From positions 25,123 through 89,122 of the forward strand of contig CBFHKY010000014.1 of assembly GCA_965656525.1 (NCBI GenBank): a DNA stretch of 64,000 nt. The letters are read 5' to 3'. This DNA is from Pseudomaricurvus sp965656525 (GTDB taxonomy: Bacteria; Pseudomonadota; Gammaproteobacteria; Pseudomonadales; Cellvibrionaceae). Position 1 is the stretch's first letter; each line of letters opens with the position of its first letter. Shown here piece by piece: positions 24,107 through 33,135 of this stretch. A program made the translations under genes and the position numbers. The notes under the pieces are model-generated. The model worked only from the letters and a program-made list of their open reading frames with translations, searched no databases and had not been told where the DNA came from.

Positions 24107-24130
24107 TAACCGACTAAATTAGTAGGTTTT
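24106..24130 (+). promoter_or_regulatory. IscR type-1 binding site 1
   Basis: ATAACCGACTAAATTAGTAGG plus TTTT matches the IscR [2Fe-2S]-form consensus (YYGACT, five W-rich bases, AGTCRR) with one departure in the right half. It overlaps the last base of trmJ and lies directly beside site 2, so the two boxes are 25 bp apart on the same helix face region. Confidence 0.75.
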
Positions 24131-24155
24131 ATACTTGACTAATTTGGTCGGGTTT
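24131..24155 (+). promoter_or_regulatory. IscR type-1 binding site 2
   Basis: ATACTTGACTAATTTGGTCGG plus GTTT matches the same consensus (GACT-N5-GGTCGG half-sites). It overlaps the -35 box of the putative iscR promoter, the geometry expected for repression of the operon by [2Fe-2S]-IscR. Confidence 0.8.
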
Positions 24156-24163
24156 TAGATACT
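24135..24163 (+). promoter_or_regulatory. Putative promoter of the iscR-suf operon
   Basis: TTGACT (24135-24140), a 17-bp spacer, then GATACT (24158-24163). The -35 box lies inside IscR site 2. Transcription from here leaves a leader of about 120 nt before iscR, which has AGGAG seven bases before its ATG. Confidence 0.6.
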
Positions 24164-24291
24164 CACACCCTCGCGATCCGTCATAGCCAATGATGCGGTT
24201 TGCACCACGAGTTCGGCAGCACTTAAGGCTGTAGGGATCCATTAAAATAGGAAGTGACTGTGAGTCTAAAGATTATTTCAGGAGCACACTT

Positions 24292-24765
24292 ATGCGCCTA
24301 ACCACTAAAGGACGCTACGCTGTAACTGCTATGCTGGATCTGGCGTTAAATGCCGAAAAAGGCCCCATCAGTTTGGCGGATATTTCCAAACGCCAAGAAA
24401 TTTCCCTGTCTTATTTGGAGCAGCTTTTTTCGAAATTGCGACAAAAATCGCTGGTGAGCAGTGTGCGTGGGCCTGGTGGTGGTTATCGTTTAAACCATAA
24501 GCCTGATGCTATTTCGGTTGCTCAGATTATCGATGCGGTTAATGAATCTATTGATGCGACTAATTGTGAGCGACAGGGCAATTGTCAGCATGGTCAAGTG
24601 TGCCTGACCCATCACCTTTGGTGTGACTTGAGCGATCGTATCCATACTTTTTTAAGCAGTATTACGCTCGAAAACTTAGTATTGCGTGATGATGTGAAAC
24701 AAGTATCAGCACGACAAAATGCCTACCCTGAGCTTGGTTTGCTAGACATTTCGGGGGCACAGTGA
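24292..24765 (+). CDS. iscR: Fe-S cluster-sensing regulator IscR
   Basis: An Rrf2-family transcription factor that carries a [2Fe-2S] cluster and represses Fe-S assembly genes when cluster supply is sufficient. The 157-residue product begins MRLTTKGRYAVTAMLDLAL, has the winged helix with SLSYLEQLFSKLRQKSLV and the wing VRGPGGGYRL, and keeps the ligands Cys92, Cys98, Cys104 and His107 at E. coli positions. Two IscR sites lie in its own promoter, so it autoregulates and controls the whole downstream suf cluster. It overlaps iscS by 4 bp (GTGA). Confidence 0.97.
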   Translation: MRLTTKGRYAVTAMLDLALNAEKGPISLADISKRQEISLSYLEQLFSKLRQKSLVSSVRGPGGGYRLNHKPDAISVAQIIDAVNESIDATNCERQGNCQHGQVCLTHHLWCDLSDRIHTFLSSITLENLVLRDDVKQVSARQNAYPELGLLDISGAQ

Positions 24766-25925
24766 TTCAGCCGATTTACTTGGATTACGCGGCAAGTACA
24801 CCTATTGACCCGGCTGTTGCTGAAGCCATGAGCCAGTGTCTACTGATGTCCGGTACGTTCGCCAATCCCGCGTCACGTTCTCATGTATATGGTTGGCAAG
24901 CGGAAGAGAAAGTCGAGTTGGCACGTTGTCAGTTGGCGGAGCTTATCGGCTGCGACAGTCGAGAAGTGGTATGGACCAGCGGCGCGACAGAAGCAAACAA
25001 TCTGGCCCTCAAAGGGGTGTTTGAAACCCTGAATTATGAAGGACATTTGATCACCTCGGTCATTGAGCATAAAGCGATTGTTGACCCAGCCAAATGGCTA
25101 GAGAAACAGGGCGTTCAAGTGACTTGGTTAACACCCAATAGAGAGGGGGTTATTTCGCTCCAGCAAGTGCAGGATGCTGTGCAAGCGAACACCCGCTTAG
25201 TCAGCTTAATGCACGTCAATAACGAAGTCGGAGCGATCAACCCTATCGCTGAAATAGGTCGTTGGTGTCGTGAACAACGCCTTCTTTTTCATGTGGACGG
25301 TGCGCAGTCTGCGGGCAAAGTGCCAGTTGATGTCGATAACCTGCATGTGGATTTGCTGAGTTTGTCGGCGCACAAATTCTATGGCCCCAAAGGTGTGGGG
25401 GCACTGTACGTGCGTCGTCCTGTGCAAGCCAAATTGGCGTTACAAATGCACGGTGGCGGCCATGAGCGGGGCTTGCGTTCCGGGACTCTGGCGACGCATC
25501 AACTCGTTGGAATGGGGGTTGCCGCACAGCTGGCTTCGGAGTCGCTGACGGGTGAAAGGGCGCACATTGCCAGCCTTAGAGATCAGCTCTGGCGAGGCAT
25601 CGAAGACCTTCCGGGTGTCCGTCGTAACGGCAGTACAAGTGCAGTCTCACCCAATCACCTGAATGTATGTTTTGCAGGTTTGGACGGCGAAACCCTATTG
25701 CTGTCACTGCGAGGCATAGCCGTTTCTTCTGGGTCGGCCTGCACATCCGCCAGTGTAGAGCCTTCGTATGTGTTGAAGGCAATGGGGCTATCGAGCGCCG
25801 ATGCTCACAGTTCGGTGCGATTGTCGCTAGGGCGCTATACCACAGCGGGTGAAGTGTCCCGCGCAACTGAGCACATACGAGACGTTGTCTTGAAGTTGCA
25901 CTCGCTGAGCGAGTTAGAAGCGTAA
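24762..25925 (+). CDS. iscS: Cysteine desulfurase, IscS/NifS type
   Basis: PLP enzyme that takes sulfur from L-cysteine as a persulfide. The 387-residue class I desulfurase (E. coli IscS 404) has LDYAASTPIDPAV at the start, the HVDGAQSAGK block, the PLP lysine in LSAHKFYGPKG, and the active-site loop SSGSACTSAS with Cys327. The GTG start overlaps the iscR stop. No iscU, iscA, hscBA or fdx follows; instead sufB comes next after 125 bp. The protein may feed SufBCD, tRNA thiolation or both, beside the second desulfurase SufS encoded later in the operon. It is shorter at the C-terminus than E. coli IscS, where IscU docks. Confidence 0.92.
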   Translation: MIQPIYLDYAASTPIDPAVAEAMSQCLLMSGTFANPASRSHVYGWQAEEKVELARCQLAELIGCDSREVVWTSGATEANNLALKGVFETLNYEGHLITSVIEHKAIVDPAKWLEKQGVQVTWLTPNREGVISLQQVQDAVQANTRLVSLMHVNNEVGAINPIAEIGRWCREQRLLFHVDGAQSAGKVPVDVDNLHVDLLSLSAHKFYGPKGVGALYVRRPVQAKLALQMHGGGHERGLRSGTLATHQLVGMGVAAQLASESLTGERAHIASLRDQLWRGIEDLPGVRRNGSTSAVSPNHLNVCFAGLDGETLLLSLRGIAVSSGSACTSASVEPSYVLKAMGLSSADAHSSVRLSLGRYTTAGEVSRATEHIRDVVLKLHSLSELEA

Positions 25926-26050
25926 ACGTGCTCCAAAACTGAATTTTCGTGATCAAAAGTGCCGCTAAGAGCGCTTTCAATCAGATCCTACACAGCCCGA
26001 CTGGTTGTCAGTAGGTGCCACTATCACAGATGTGATTAGCGAGTTATGTG

Positions 26051-27490
26051 ATGACAGAGCAGCAGATCAACAAAACCCTTGAAAGGGAATACGAAGCTGG
26101 ATTTATCTCCAACATTGAGTCAGACACGTTTGAGCCCGGCTTAGACGAGAGTGTCATTCAGAGAATTTCCGAGTTAAAAGGCGAGCCAGAATGGATGCTT
26201 GCATGGCGCTTGAAAGCCTATCGTGCTTGGCTGGAAATGGACGAGCCAGATTGGGCTCACGTTGATTACCCGAAATTTGATTATCAGGCCGTGTCTTATT
26301 ATTCAGCACCTAAAAGCATGAAAGATAAGCCAAAATCGCTGGATGAGGTTGATCCAGAATTGATTGCTACTTATGAAAAGTTAGGTATTCCTTTGCACGA
26401 GCAAATGATGCTGGCGGGTGTGGCTGTGGACGCTGTGTTCGATTCTGTATCTGTGGTAACGACCTTTCGCGATAAGTTGGAAGAGGCCGGTGTGATTTTC
26501 TGCTCGATCTCCGAGGCTTTGCACAAATACCCTGATTTGGTGAAAAAATATTTGGGCAGTGTCGTGCCGCAGCGCGATAACTATTTTGCAGCCTTGAACT
26601 GTGCAGTGTTTACCGATGGTTCTTTTGTTTACATCCCCAAAGGCACTCGCTGCCCCATGGAGCTTTCTACTTACTTCCGTATTAATCAAGAAAATACAGG
26701 CCAATTTGAACGTACGCTGATCGTTGCAGATGAAGGCAGTTACGTGAGTTACCTAGAAGGTTGTACGGCGCCCCAGCGTGATGAAAATCAGCTGCACGCG
26801 GCTGTGGTTGAATTGGTGGCGCTCGATGGTGCAGAAATTAAATACTCTACCGTTCAAAACTGGTATCCCGGTGACTCTGAGGGGCGCGGCGGTATTTACA
26901 ATTTTGTAACCAAGCGCGGTATTTGCCACACCGACGCTAAGATTTCGTGGACCCAAGTAGAAACCGGTTCAGCGATTACTTGGAAGTACCCAAGCTGCAT
27001 CTTGAAAGGGGATAACAGCATTGGTGAGTTTTATTCGGTAGCCCTGACGCGTGGAAAGCAGCAGGCTGACACGGGCACTAAGATGATCCACTTGGGCAAG
27101 AACACTAAATCCACCATTATTTCGAAAGGGATATCAGCAGGCCGTAGTAACAATGCTTATCGCGGTTTGGTGCGTATGGCTGCCACCGCGGAAGGTGCGC
27201 GTAACTTTACGCAGTGCGATTCGTTGCTGATTGGCGATCAGAGTGGTGCACACACGTTTCCTTATGTAGAAAGTCGCAACCCTTACGCCATCGTGGAGCA
27301 CGAAGCCACGACCTCTAAGGTGTCGGACGACCAGATGTTTCTTTGTCGTCAGCGCGGTTTAGACCCAGAAAAAGCGGTGTCGATGATCGTGAACGGCTTT
27401 TGTAAAGAAGTCTTTAAAGAATTACCCATGGAATTTGCGGTAGAAGCCGGCAAATTATTAGAAATCAGCCTTGAAGGTTCAGTGGGTTAA
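26051..27490 (+). CDS. sufB: Fe-S cluster scaffold subunit SufB
   Basis: Core of the SufBC2D scaffold that builds Fe-S clusters. The 479-residue product (E. coli 495) retains the catalytic cysteine equivalent to E. coli Cys405 (Cys389 in TQCDSLLIGD) and the EHE triad (416-418, in VEHEATTSK) at the SufD interface. Family blocks such as YSTVQNWYPGD, FVTKRGIC and IVNGFCKEVFKELPMEFAVEA are intact. Of GTG 26048 and ATG 26051, the ATG is preferred. The 125-bp gap before it holds no clear promoter. Confidence 0.96.
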   Translation: MTEQQINKTLEREYEAGFISNIESDTFEPGLDESVIQRISELKGEPEWMLAWRLKAYRAWLEMDEPDWAHVDYPKFDYQAVSYYSAPKSMKDKPKSLDEVDPELIATYEKLGIPLHEQMMLAGVAVDAVFDSVSVVTTFRDKLEEAGVIFCSISEALHKYPDLVKKYLGSVVPQRDNYFAALNCAVFTDGSFVYIPKGTRCPMELSTYFRINQENTGQFERTLIVADEGSYVSYLEGCTAPQRDENQLHAAVVELVALDGAEIKYSTVQNWYPGDSEGRGGIYNFVTKRGICHTDAKISWTQVETGSAITWKYPSCILKGDNSIGEFYSVALTRGKQQADTGTKMIHLGKNTKSTIISKGISAGRSNNAYRGLVRMAATAEGARNFTQCDSLLIGDQSGAHTFPYVESRNPYAIVEHEATTSKVSDDQMFLCRQRGLDPEKAVSMIVNGFCKEVFKELPMEFAVEAGKLLEISLEGSVG

Positions 27491-27513
27491 TACCAGATTG
27501 AGGAAGTTGATAC

Positions 27514-28278
27514 ATGTTATCTATTAAAAATTTACACGCCAAAGTAGAAGATAAGCAAATTCTTACAGGCCTGAATCTAGACATTAAACCCGGTGAAGTT
27601 CACGCCATCATGGGGCCTAACGGTGCGGGCAAAAGTACTATGGGTTACGTGCTCTCTGGCCGTGAAGGTTACGAAGTGGAGTCGGGCTCTGCAGAGTTGA
27701 ATGGCGTCAATTTGTTCGATTTAGAAGCTGAAGAGCGTGCACGCGCTGGATTGTTTTTGGCGTTTCAATACCCAGTAGAAATCCCAGGCGTGAGCAATCT
27801 TGAATTCTTGAAAGCCGCCGTTGATGCTCAGCGTGCAGCCCGTGGCGAAGACGCCTTAAGCTCAAAAGACTTTTTGAAAATGGCTCGCGAGGCCAGTAAG
27901 CAGGTCAATTTGCCGGCCGACTTTCTCAAGCGAGGTGTCAATGAAGGTTTCTCTGGTGGCGAGAAAAAGCGCAACGAAATTCTGCAAATGATCTTATTGA
28001 AACCCACGCTGTGCATTCTGGATGAATCCGATTCGGGTCTAGATATTGATGCACTGCAAGTGGTGGCAGAAGGCGTTAACAGTCAGCGATCCGCCGATCG
28101 CAGCTTCATTGTGGTTACCCATTATCAAAGGCTGTTGGATTTTATCAAACCCGATTATGTACACGTATTGTCAAACGGCAAAATCGTGCGCAGTGGTGAT
28201 GCTTCGCTGGCTCATGAGCTCGAAGAGCAGGGTTATGCTTGGCTGGATAAGCATTCCACCACCGACGAAACCGCGTAA
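27514..28278 (+). CDS. sufC: Fe-S assembly ATPase SufC
   Basis: ABC-type ATPase that drives conformational change in the SufB-SufD scaffold. The 254-residue product has Walker A GPNGAGKST, the LFLAFQYPVEIPGVSN Q-loop region, the SufC-type signature GFSGGEKKRNEILQM, Walker B LCILDESDSGLDIDAL and the switch histidine in VVTHYQRLLD. It lies 23 bp after sufB and 9 bp before sufD. Confidence 0.97.
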   Translation: MLSIKNLHAKVEDKQILTGLNLDIKPGEVHAIMGPNGAGKSTMGYVLSGREGYEVESGSAELNGVNLFDLEAEERARAGLFLAFQYPVEIPGVSNLEFLKAAVDAQRAARGEDALSSKDFLKMAREASKQVNLPADFLKRGVNEGFSGGEKKRNEILQMILLKPTLCILDESDSGLDIDALQVVAEGVNSQRSADRSFIVVTHYQRLLDFIKPDYVHVLSNGKIVRSGDASLAHELEEQGYAWLDKHSTTDETA

Positions 28279-28287
28279 GGGGTAAAC

Positions 28288-29544
28288 ATGACTAACTGGT
28301 TAAGCGCTACTCTCGAGCAAGCGCAATCCCGAAGTGAGCAACTGCCTCTTTGGCAGCAAGCTGCCTTGCCATTGCTGCAGGCCGCGAAGTGGCCCACTCG
28401 TAAAACTGAGGCGTGGAAATATGTGTCGGTTAATGCTTGGGAGCAGGTTGAACTGACTGAGCCTGAGTTGAGTCCTCAGCCGTCAACAGTACAATCCATC
28501 GAAGGGGTGGACACACTTGATCTGGTATTTGTGGATGGCGAGTTGCAAGGCTTGCCTACCGATTTGCCTGCCGGTTTGCAGTTGATCCGTTTTGATAGTT
28601 CAGACGCCAATGATCAAGCTCAGGTTGAGGCTCTGTTTGGACACGTTAAACCCAATCGCCATGTATTTGGTTTGGCCAATGATGTCTTGGTGGCTAATGG
28701 TGTGTTGTTGAATATTACGGCCGGTGCCGTGATCGAAAAACCGTTACGTATTCTCAATATTGTTTCAGCTGGTACTGAGGCACACAGTCGCGTTTTGGTG
28801 CGGGTGGGGCAAGGCGCAACAGCCACTGTTATTGAACAAGCACAAGGGCAAGGCCCGAGTCGCAATACTGCATTCGCTGAATACTTGTTGGAAGCGTCGG
28901 CCAAGCTGGAACATTATCGTTTTGCCCTGCAGGGTGGTGCGGCCGTGAATGTGGGTGGCAGCCATTTTAAGCTCGACACACAGGCAGCGTTGAACAGTAC
29001 ACTGGTAGGCTTTGGTAGCAAGTTATCTCGTTTAGATGTGGATGTGATACATGCTGGCGAATTTGCTGTGGCCAAGTTGAATGCAATTTACTTGCTGGAT
29101 GGTAAAGAGCTGTTCGATTTGCACAGCACTATTGAGCACGCCGTGCCCAATGGCACCACAGAAGAAAACGTTCGCGGTATTGTGGCGGACAATTCTCGAG
29201 CTGTATTTAACGGTCGGATTCATATTCATCGGCACGCGCAAAAAACGTTAGCCGAACTGAACAACCGTAACTTGTTAATGTCAGATCGCGCAGAGGTGGA
29301 CACCAAGCCAGAACTTGAAATCTACGCCGATGATGTGCGCTGTGCACATGGCGCAACCATTGCAGCCTTGGATAAAAAAGCCTTGTATTACTTACAGTCT
29401 CGTGGGGTAAGCCGCTCTCACGCACAGATTATGCTGAGCTTTGGTTTCATTAATGAATTGGTCGAGCAAATGCCCAATGAGGCACTGGCAGACTGGTTGC
29501 GCCCACAGTTGCGCGAACGTTTTGCGCAGATGGAAGTGAAATAA
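28288..29544 (+). CDS. sufD: Fe-S cluster scaffold subunit SufD
   Basis: SufB paralogue that forms the SufB-SufD heterodimer where clusters are built. The 418-residue product has the right-handed beta-helix core (VLVANGVLLNITAGAVIEKP, GSHFKLDTQAALNSTLVGFG, FNGRIHIHRHAQKTLAE) and the C-terminal CAHGATIAALDKKALYYLQ containing the conserved histidine equivalent to E. coli His360. The N-terminal helical domain holds the family segment WPTRKTEAWKYVSV. ATG follows AAGGGG, and its stop overlaps sufS by one base. Confidence 0.96.
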   Translation: MTNWLSATLEQAQSRSEQLPLWQQAALPLLQAAKWPTRKTEAWKYVSVNAWEQVELTEPELSPQPSTVQSIEGVDTLDLVFVDGELQGLPTDLPAGLQLIRFDSSDANDQAQVEALFGHVKPNRHVFGLANDVLVANGVLLNITAGAVIEKPLRILNIVSAGTEAHSRVLVRVGQGATATVIEQAQGQGPSRNTAFAEYLLEASAKLEHYRFALQGGAAVNVGGSHFKLDTQAALNSTLVGFGSKLSRLDVDVIHAGEFAVAKLNAIYLLDGKELFDLHSTIEHAVPNGTTEENVRGIVADNSRAVFNGRIHIHRHAQKTLAELNNRNLLMSDRAEVDTKPELEIYADDVRCAHGATIAALDKKALYYLQSRGVSRSHAQIMLSFGFINELVEQMPNEALADWLRPQLRERFAQMEVK

Positions 29545-30761
29545 TGACTTTGGATATCGCAAAATTGCGCCATCAGTTTCCTATTTTGGCTCGTGAGATA
29601 GACGGCAACCCTCTGGTGTATTTGGACAATGCCGCAACCACGCAAAAGCCACAATGTGTGATTGATACGTTGGTGGACTATTACACCACCTGCAACTCTA
29701 ACGTGCACCGCGGTGCTCATCGTTTAGCGGATGAGGCGACACAGCGCTACGAAGGTGCCCGCGATATTGTCGCGAATTTCTTGAATGCGCCTGATCGCAA
29801 CGAAGTAATTTGGACGGCGGGTACCACAGAATCTATTAATGTGGTCGCCAATGGTTTGGCCGCTTTGTTAACCGCAGCAGATGAAGTGTTGGTGACGCAG
29901 ATGGAGCACCACGCTAACCTTGTTACTTGGCAGCAAGCCTGTAAGCGATCTGGTGCTACGCTTAAAGTGGCGCCTATTCACGATAATGGCGAGCTTGATC
30001 TGGACGCATTTGCTAGCTTGTTGAGCGAGCAGACAAAATTGGTAGCGTTTCCTCATGTTTCCAACTCTTTGGGAACGGTGAACCCAGTGGTCACACTGAC
30101 GGCTATGGCAAAAGAAGTCGGCGCTCTGGTGTTGGTAGATGGTGCTCAAGGTGTTGCTCACGGCCCTGTCGATGTACAGACAATCGGTTGTGACTTTTAT
30201 GCGTTTTCAGGCCATAAAATCTTTGGCCCGACGGGCATCGGTGTGTTGTGGGGTCGTAAGGAGTTGTTAGCCGAGTGGCCTGTATGGCAAACCGGCGGTG
30301 AGATGATCTTGACAGTGACCTATCAAGATGCGACGTGGAATCAGTTGCCTTACCGTCTAGAAGCGGGCACACCCAATATCGCCGGTGCTATTGGTTTGGG
30401 TGAAGCCGTTCGTTGGTTTTCCGCGCTAGATATGGCGGCTATTGCGGCTCATGAGCAAGCTTTATTATTGCGTGCAACCACCCTAGCAAGCGACTTTCCA
30501 GGTTTGCAGTTGGTCGGAACAGCAAAAAACAAAGTTGGAGTTTTGAGCTTTGTTATGGATGCAGGGCACCCTGCGGATATTGGCTTCTTACTGGATAGAC
30601 AGGGGATTGCCATTCGTACAGGTCATCATTGCACTGAGCCATTGATGAATCGCCTGGGTGTTCCGGGGACGGCTCGTGCATCGTTTTCGTTATACAACAC
30701 GCTGGACGAAGTAGATGCTCTGTTCGCGGGCTTAAAGAAAGTACAGATGATGCTGGCTTGA
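29544..30761 (+). CDS. sufS: Cysteine desulfurase SufS
   Basis: Group II cysteine desulfurase that passes persulfide sulfur to SufE and on to SufB. The 405-residue product has YLDNAATTQKP, the NVHRGAHRLADEAT block, MEHHANLVTW with the PLP-stacking histidine, the PLP lysine in FSGHKIFGPTG, and the active-site Cys363 in RTGHHCTEPLM. Its TAATG overlap with sufD couples translation. It coexists with the IscS-type desulfurase in the same operon. Confidence 0.96.
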   Translation: MTLDIAKLRHQFPILAREIDGNPLVYLDNAATTQKPQCVIDTLVDYYTTCNSNVHRGAHRLADEATQRYEGARDIVANFLNAPDRNEVIWTAGTTESINVVANGLAALLTAADEVLVTQMEHHANLVTWQQACKRSGATLKVAPIHDNGELDLDAFASLLSEQTKLVAFPHVSNSLGTVNPVVTLTAMAKEVGALVLVDGAQGVAHGPVDVQTIGCDFYAFSGHKIFGPTGIGVLWGRKELLAEWPVWQTGGEMILTVTYQDATWNQLPYRLEAGTPNIAGAIGLGEAVRWFSALDMAAIAAHEQALLLRATTLASDFPGLQLVGTAKNKVGVLSFVMDAGHPADIGFLLDRQGIAIRTGHHCTEPLMNRLGVPGTARASFSLYNTLDEVDALFAGLKKVQMMLA

Positions 30762-30804
30762 TCGTGATGAGACGAATAAGCGGCTCTGTGATGAGGTATG
30801 AAAT

Positions 30805-31185
30805 ATGACGAATATGAATGTAACATCAGATGCCCCAAAAGTATTTGATCCTTCCGCTCCGGTAGTGACTATGACACCGGCTGCGATACAACATTTTGAG
30901 AAAAAAATTGCGGCGCAACCTGATAAAGTAGTGCGTTTAAGCACAGAGACTAGTGGTTGTACTGGCTACGCTTATGTATTGGATTTTGCGGATGCAGCCG
31001 AAGCCGAGGATACGGTGTTAAGCCCGTCACCAAGTATTACACTGGCTGTTGCGAGTGATGCGGTGCAGGTGCTTCGTGGCACCGAAATCGACTTGGTGGT
31101 TGAAGGCATCAACCGCGTGGTTAAATTCAATAATCCCAATGTGGTTGCCGAGTGCGGCTGCGGAGAGAGTTTCAGCGTCAGCTAA
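30805..31185 (+). CDS. sufA: A-type Fe-S carrier (HesB/SufA family)
   Basis: Small Fe-S carrier that accepts clusters from SufBCD and passes them to targets. The 126-residue product has the three conserved cysteines: Cys52 in TSGCTGYAY, and Cys117 and Cys119 in the C-terminal ECGCGESF. An N-terminal extension of about 20 residues precedes the usual MTPAAIQHF start region. Either M1 or M4 may be the start. Its place between sufS and sufT supports a SufA-like role; ErpA- or IscA-like function cannot be excluded from sequence. Confidence 0.9.
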   Translation: MTNMNVTSDAPKVFDPSAPVVTMTPAAIQHFEKKIAAQPDKVVRLSTETSGCTGYAYVLDFADAAEAEDTVLSPSPSITLAVASDAVQVLRGTEIDLVVEGINRVVKFNNPNVVAECGCGESFSVS

Positions 31186-31198
31186 GTAGGGCAATTTC

Positions 31199-31732
31199 AT
31201 GCAACAATCCATGGTTGTCACTAACCGTGACTGTCCTGCGCGCCGTGTGCCATCGGGCGAGCCTGCGGTTATCCCCAGTGGTCAATTTCTCAGCATCAAC
31301 CAAAGCTTGGGCGGTAATTTTACAGTTACTTTCCAAGGTAATATGTACCGCATCGACGGTACCGATGCAGATGCCATAGGCCAAGACGTTGAGTTACCAA
31401 GCTTTGCGGATGATGGTTCGGGACAAATTCAAGAGTCGCAAATATGGGCCGCGCTGGATTCTATTTTTGACCCTGAAATTCCTATCAGTCTTGTTGAACT
31501 GGGGTTGATTTACGATGTATCCCTAGATCAGGCTTCTGGGCAGGTATTTATCCGTATGACATTAACTGCACCGGGTTGTGGAATGGGGCCGGTGCTGGTT
31601 GGTGATGTAGAGTACCGTGCCGGTAAAGTGCCGAATGTGAAAAGTGTTAAAGTGGAGTTGGTGTTTGATCCCCCTTGGAGTCGCGATATGATGAGCGAAG
31701 AAGCTCAACTTGAGGCCGGTTTATTTTTTTAA
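31199..31732 (+). CDS. sufT: Fe-S assembly protein SufT (DUF59/MIP18 family)
   Basis: Auxiliary factor in Fe-S protein maturation, related to the eukaryotic CIA protein MIP18. The 177-residue product has the DUF59 core in its second half (IFDPEIPISLVELGLIYDV, RMTLTAPGCGMGPVLVGDV with the conserved cysteine, and VELVFDPPWSRDMMSEEA) and an N-terminal SufT-specific beta domain. It lies 13 bp after the A-type carrier, within the operon. Confidence 0.92.
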   Translation: MQQSMVVTNRDCPARRVPSGEPAVIPSGQFLSINQSLGGNFTVTFQGNMYRIDGTDADAIGQDVELPSFADDGSGQIQESQIWAALDSIFDPEIPISLVELGLIYDVSLDQASGQVFIRMTLTAPGCGMGPVLVGDVEYRAGKVPNVKSVKVELVFDPPWSRDMMSEEAQLEAGLFF

Positions 31733-31786
31733 GTCGAAGTCACAACCTATTGTTTTTCATGTTAACTGTACTGCAGAGTAGATTTT

Positions 31787-32197
31787 ATGCCTTTGGCCAC
31801 AACCGATGAAATTCTAGACGATATCGCTTTTTTTGATGACTGGGAGGAGCGCTACAAGTACATCATCGACTTGGGCAAAGAGCTGGAGCCAATGGACCCA
31901 GCACTTCATACTTCAGAGCGCTTGGTCAAAGGTTGTCAAAGTAATGTATGGCTGGATGTAGACCAGCAAGATGATCGATTGCAGTTTAAGGTCGATAGCG
32001 ATGCCGTGATTGTGCGTGGTTTGCTTGCCTTGGTGATGGCGGCGTATCATGACAAAACCGCAGCGGACATTACGGCGTTTGATGTGGATGCCTACTTTCG
32101 TCAGCTTGACCTAGAGCGTCATTTAAGCCCCACTCGTGGTAATGGTTTGCGCTCAATCGTAGCCCGAATTCGGACGATTGCCGAAGCCACACGTTAA
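31787..32197 (+). CDS. sufE: Sulfur acceptor protein SufE
   Basis: Accepts persulfide from SufS and stimulates it. The 136-residue product has the acceptor Cys50 in RLVKGCQSNVWL, the N-terminal FFDDWEERYKYIIDLGKEL, and the C-terminal LERHLSPTRGNGLRSIVARI, as in E. coli SufE (138 residues). It is the last gene of the iscR-suf cluster. The next reading frame overlaps its end only if an unlikely upstream start is used. Confidence 0.95.
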   Translation: MPLATTDEILDDIAFFDDWEERYKYIIDLGKELEPMDPALHTSERLVKGCQSNVWLDVDQQDDRLQFKVDSDAVIVRGLLALVMAAYHDKTAADITAFDVDAYFRQLDLERHLSPTRGNGLRSIVARIRTIAEATR

Positions 32198-32237
32198 CTT
32201 TCGGCCTTATCATAGCCCCCGAATAATGGAATGCGTT

Positions 32238-32672
32238 ATGTTTTACTCTTGTAATACTCGCTTGATGTCTGTTTTTATTCGAACGCCATTTGTGTTGTTG
32301 TTATTGAGCGTGAGTGCATTTACGTATTCGCAAACGGCTTTTATTGCTGTGCCTGACACTCATAATGGTCAGTCTATTGATGGTGTCTCAGCCAGTCTTG
32401 AGCATCAAGTGCGCATTGAGCAGCGTGGCCAAAAGTTTATTTGGAGCTCAAATGGTAATGTCGGTATGACTCGGGTTTTTCAAGGCTCAGACATTGTGTT
32501 TATTGCCGATGGAGGCCAAGGTCTTATTGTGATTTTGAATCAATCAGGTTTGCCAGAAAATGAGCGTGAAGGGGATGGCCGCCCATTTCTTTATTGTGAG
32601 CATATCCGCACCGGGCTGCGGATAGACAGCTACTGTGGCGGAACTCAAAGTGAGGCGGTTATTGGGGGCTGA
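32238..32672 (+). CDS. Small secreted protein of unknown function
   Basis: About 144 residues with a Sec signal peptide (hydrophobic FVLLLLSVSAFTYSQTA). The mature part carries two cysteines near the end (LYCEHIRTGLRIDSYCGG) and looks beta-rich. The ATG at 32238 has GGA nine bases upstream; further in-frame starts exist at 32226 and 32265. I do not recognise a family. It follows sufE by 40 bp but shows no sign of a role in Fe-S assembly. Confidence 0.6.
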   Translation: MFYSCNTRLMSVFIRTPFVLLLLSVSAFTYSQTAFIAVPDTHNGQSIDGVSASLEHQVRIEQRGQKFIWSSNGNVGMTRVFQGSDIVFIADGGQGLIVILNQSGLPENEREGDGRPFLYCEHIRTGLRIDSYCGGTQSEAVIGG

Positions 32673-33135
32673 CCCACAGTATTTTCTACCGACTGAGCCT
32701 CTGAAGACTGATTATATCCTTCGTCCTAGATGCTAGATTGCTCCACCTGTCGCCCGCTCTGTAAAAATCCTGAATATCCATCAAGCCACCACTTACAATT
32801 TACAGAGTCGTGCTTTGTAGTGTTTTAAGGTTGCTTTAAGTGTGCTTTACGACGCAGCCCAGAGTGTCGCAGCGAAAAAAGTGAAAGTTTTGAGATGGAA
32901 AAACACGGTCTTTGCGATTGTTTTAGTCGCCCAGAGGGCTAAGTGTCCGTTTGCAATTTTGTATTTTGTCACGTATTAAATCCTTAGGATTGTGCGTATA
33001 ATCGGCGGGTTTACAGGCGGCAGGTATAAGTCTGTTTGATTAACGCTACTGGGGCTTTCTTAGTAGCTATTTAAGTAACCCTCCCCATGTTTTGGGGTGT
33101 AATTAGAACTCAATGAGTAAGCTTTGGAGACCTCA
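32673..33135 (+). promoter_or_regulatory. Intergenic region with -10 box ahead of ndk
   Basis: A 463-bp gap without a reading frame. TATAAT at 32997-33002 is the best promoter element, but no consensus -35 lies 16-18 bp before it. If used, the leader to ndk is about 125 nt and includes short GC-rich repeats (GGCGGGTTTACAGGCGGCAGG). Nothing else was recognised. Confidence 0.4.

Noticed and set aside
25980..26010. Third IscR site before sufB (CCCGACTGG...CAGTAGG)
   Set aside because: The half-sites are seven bases apart rather than five, and the right half is poor.
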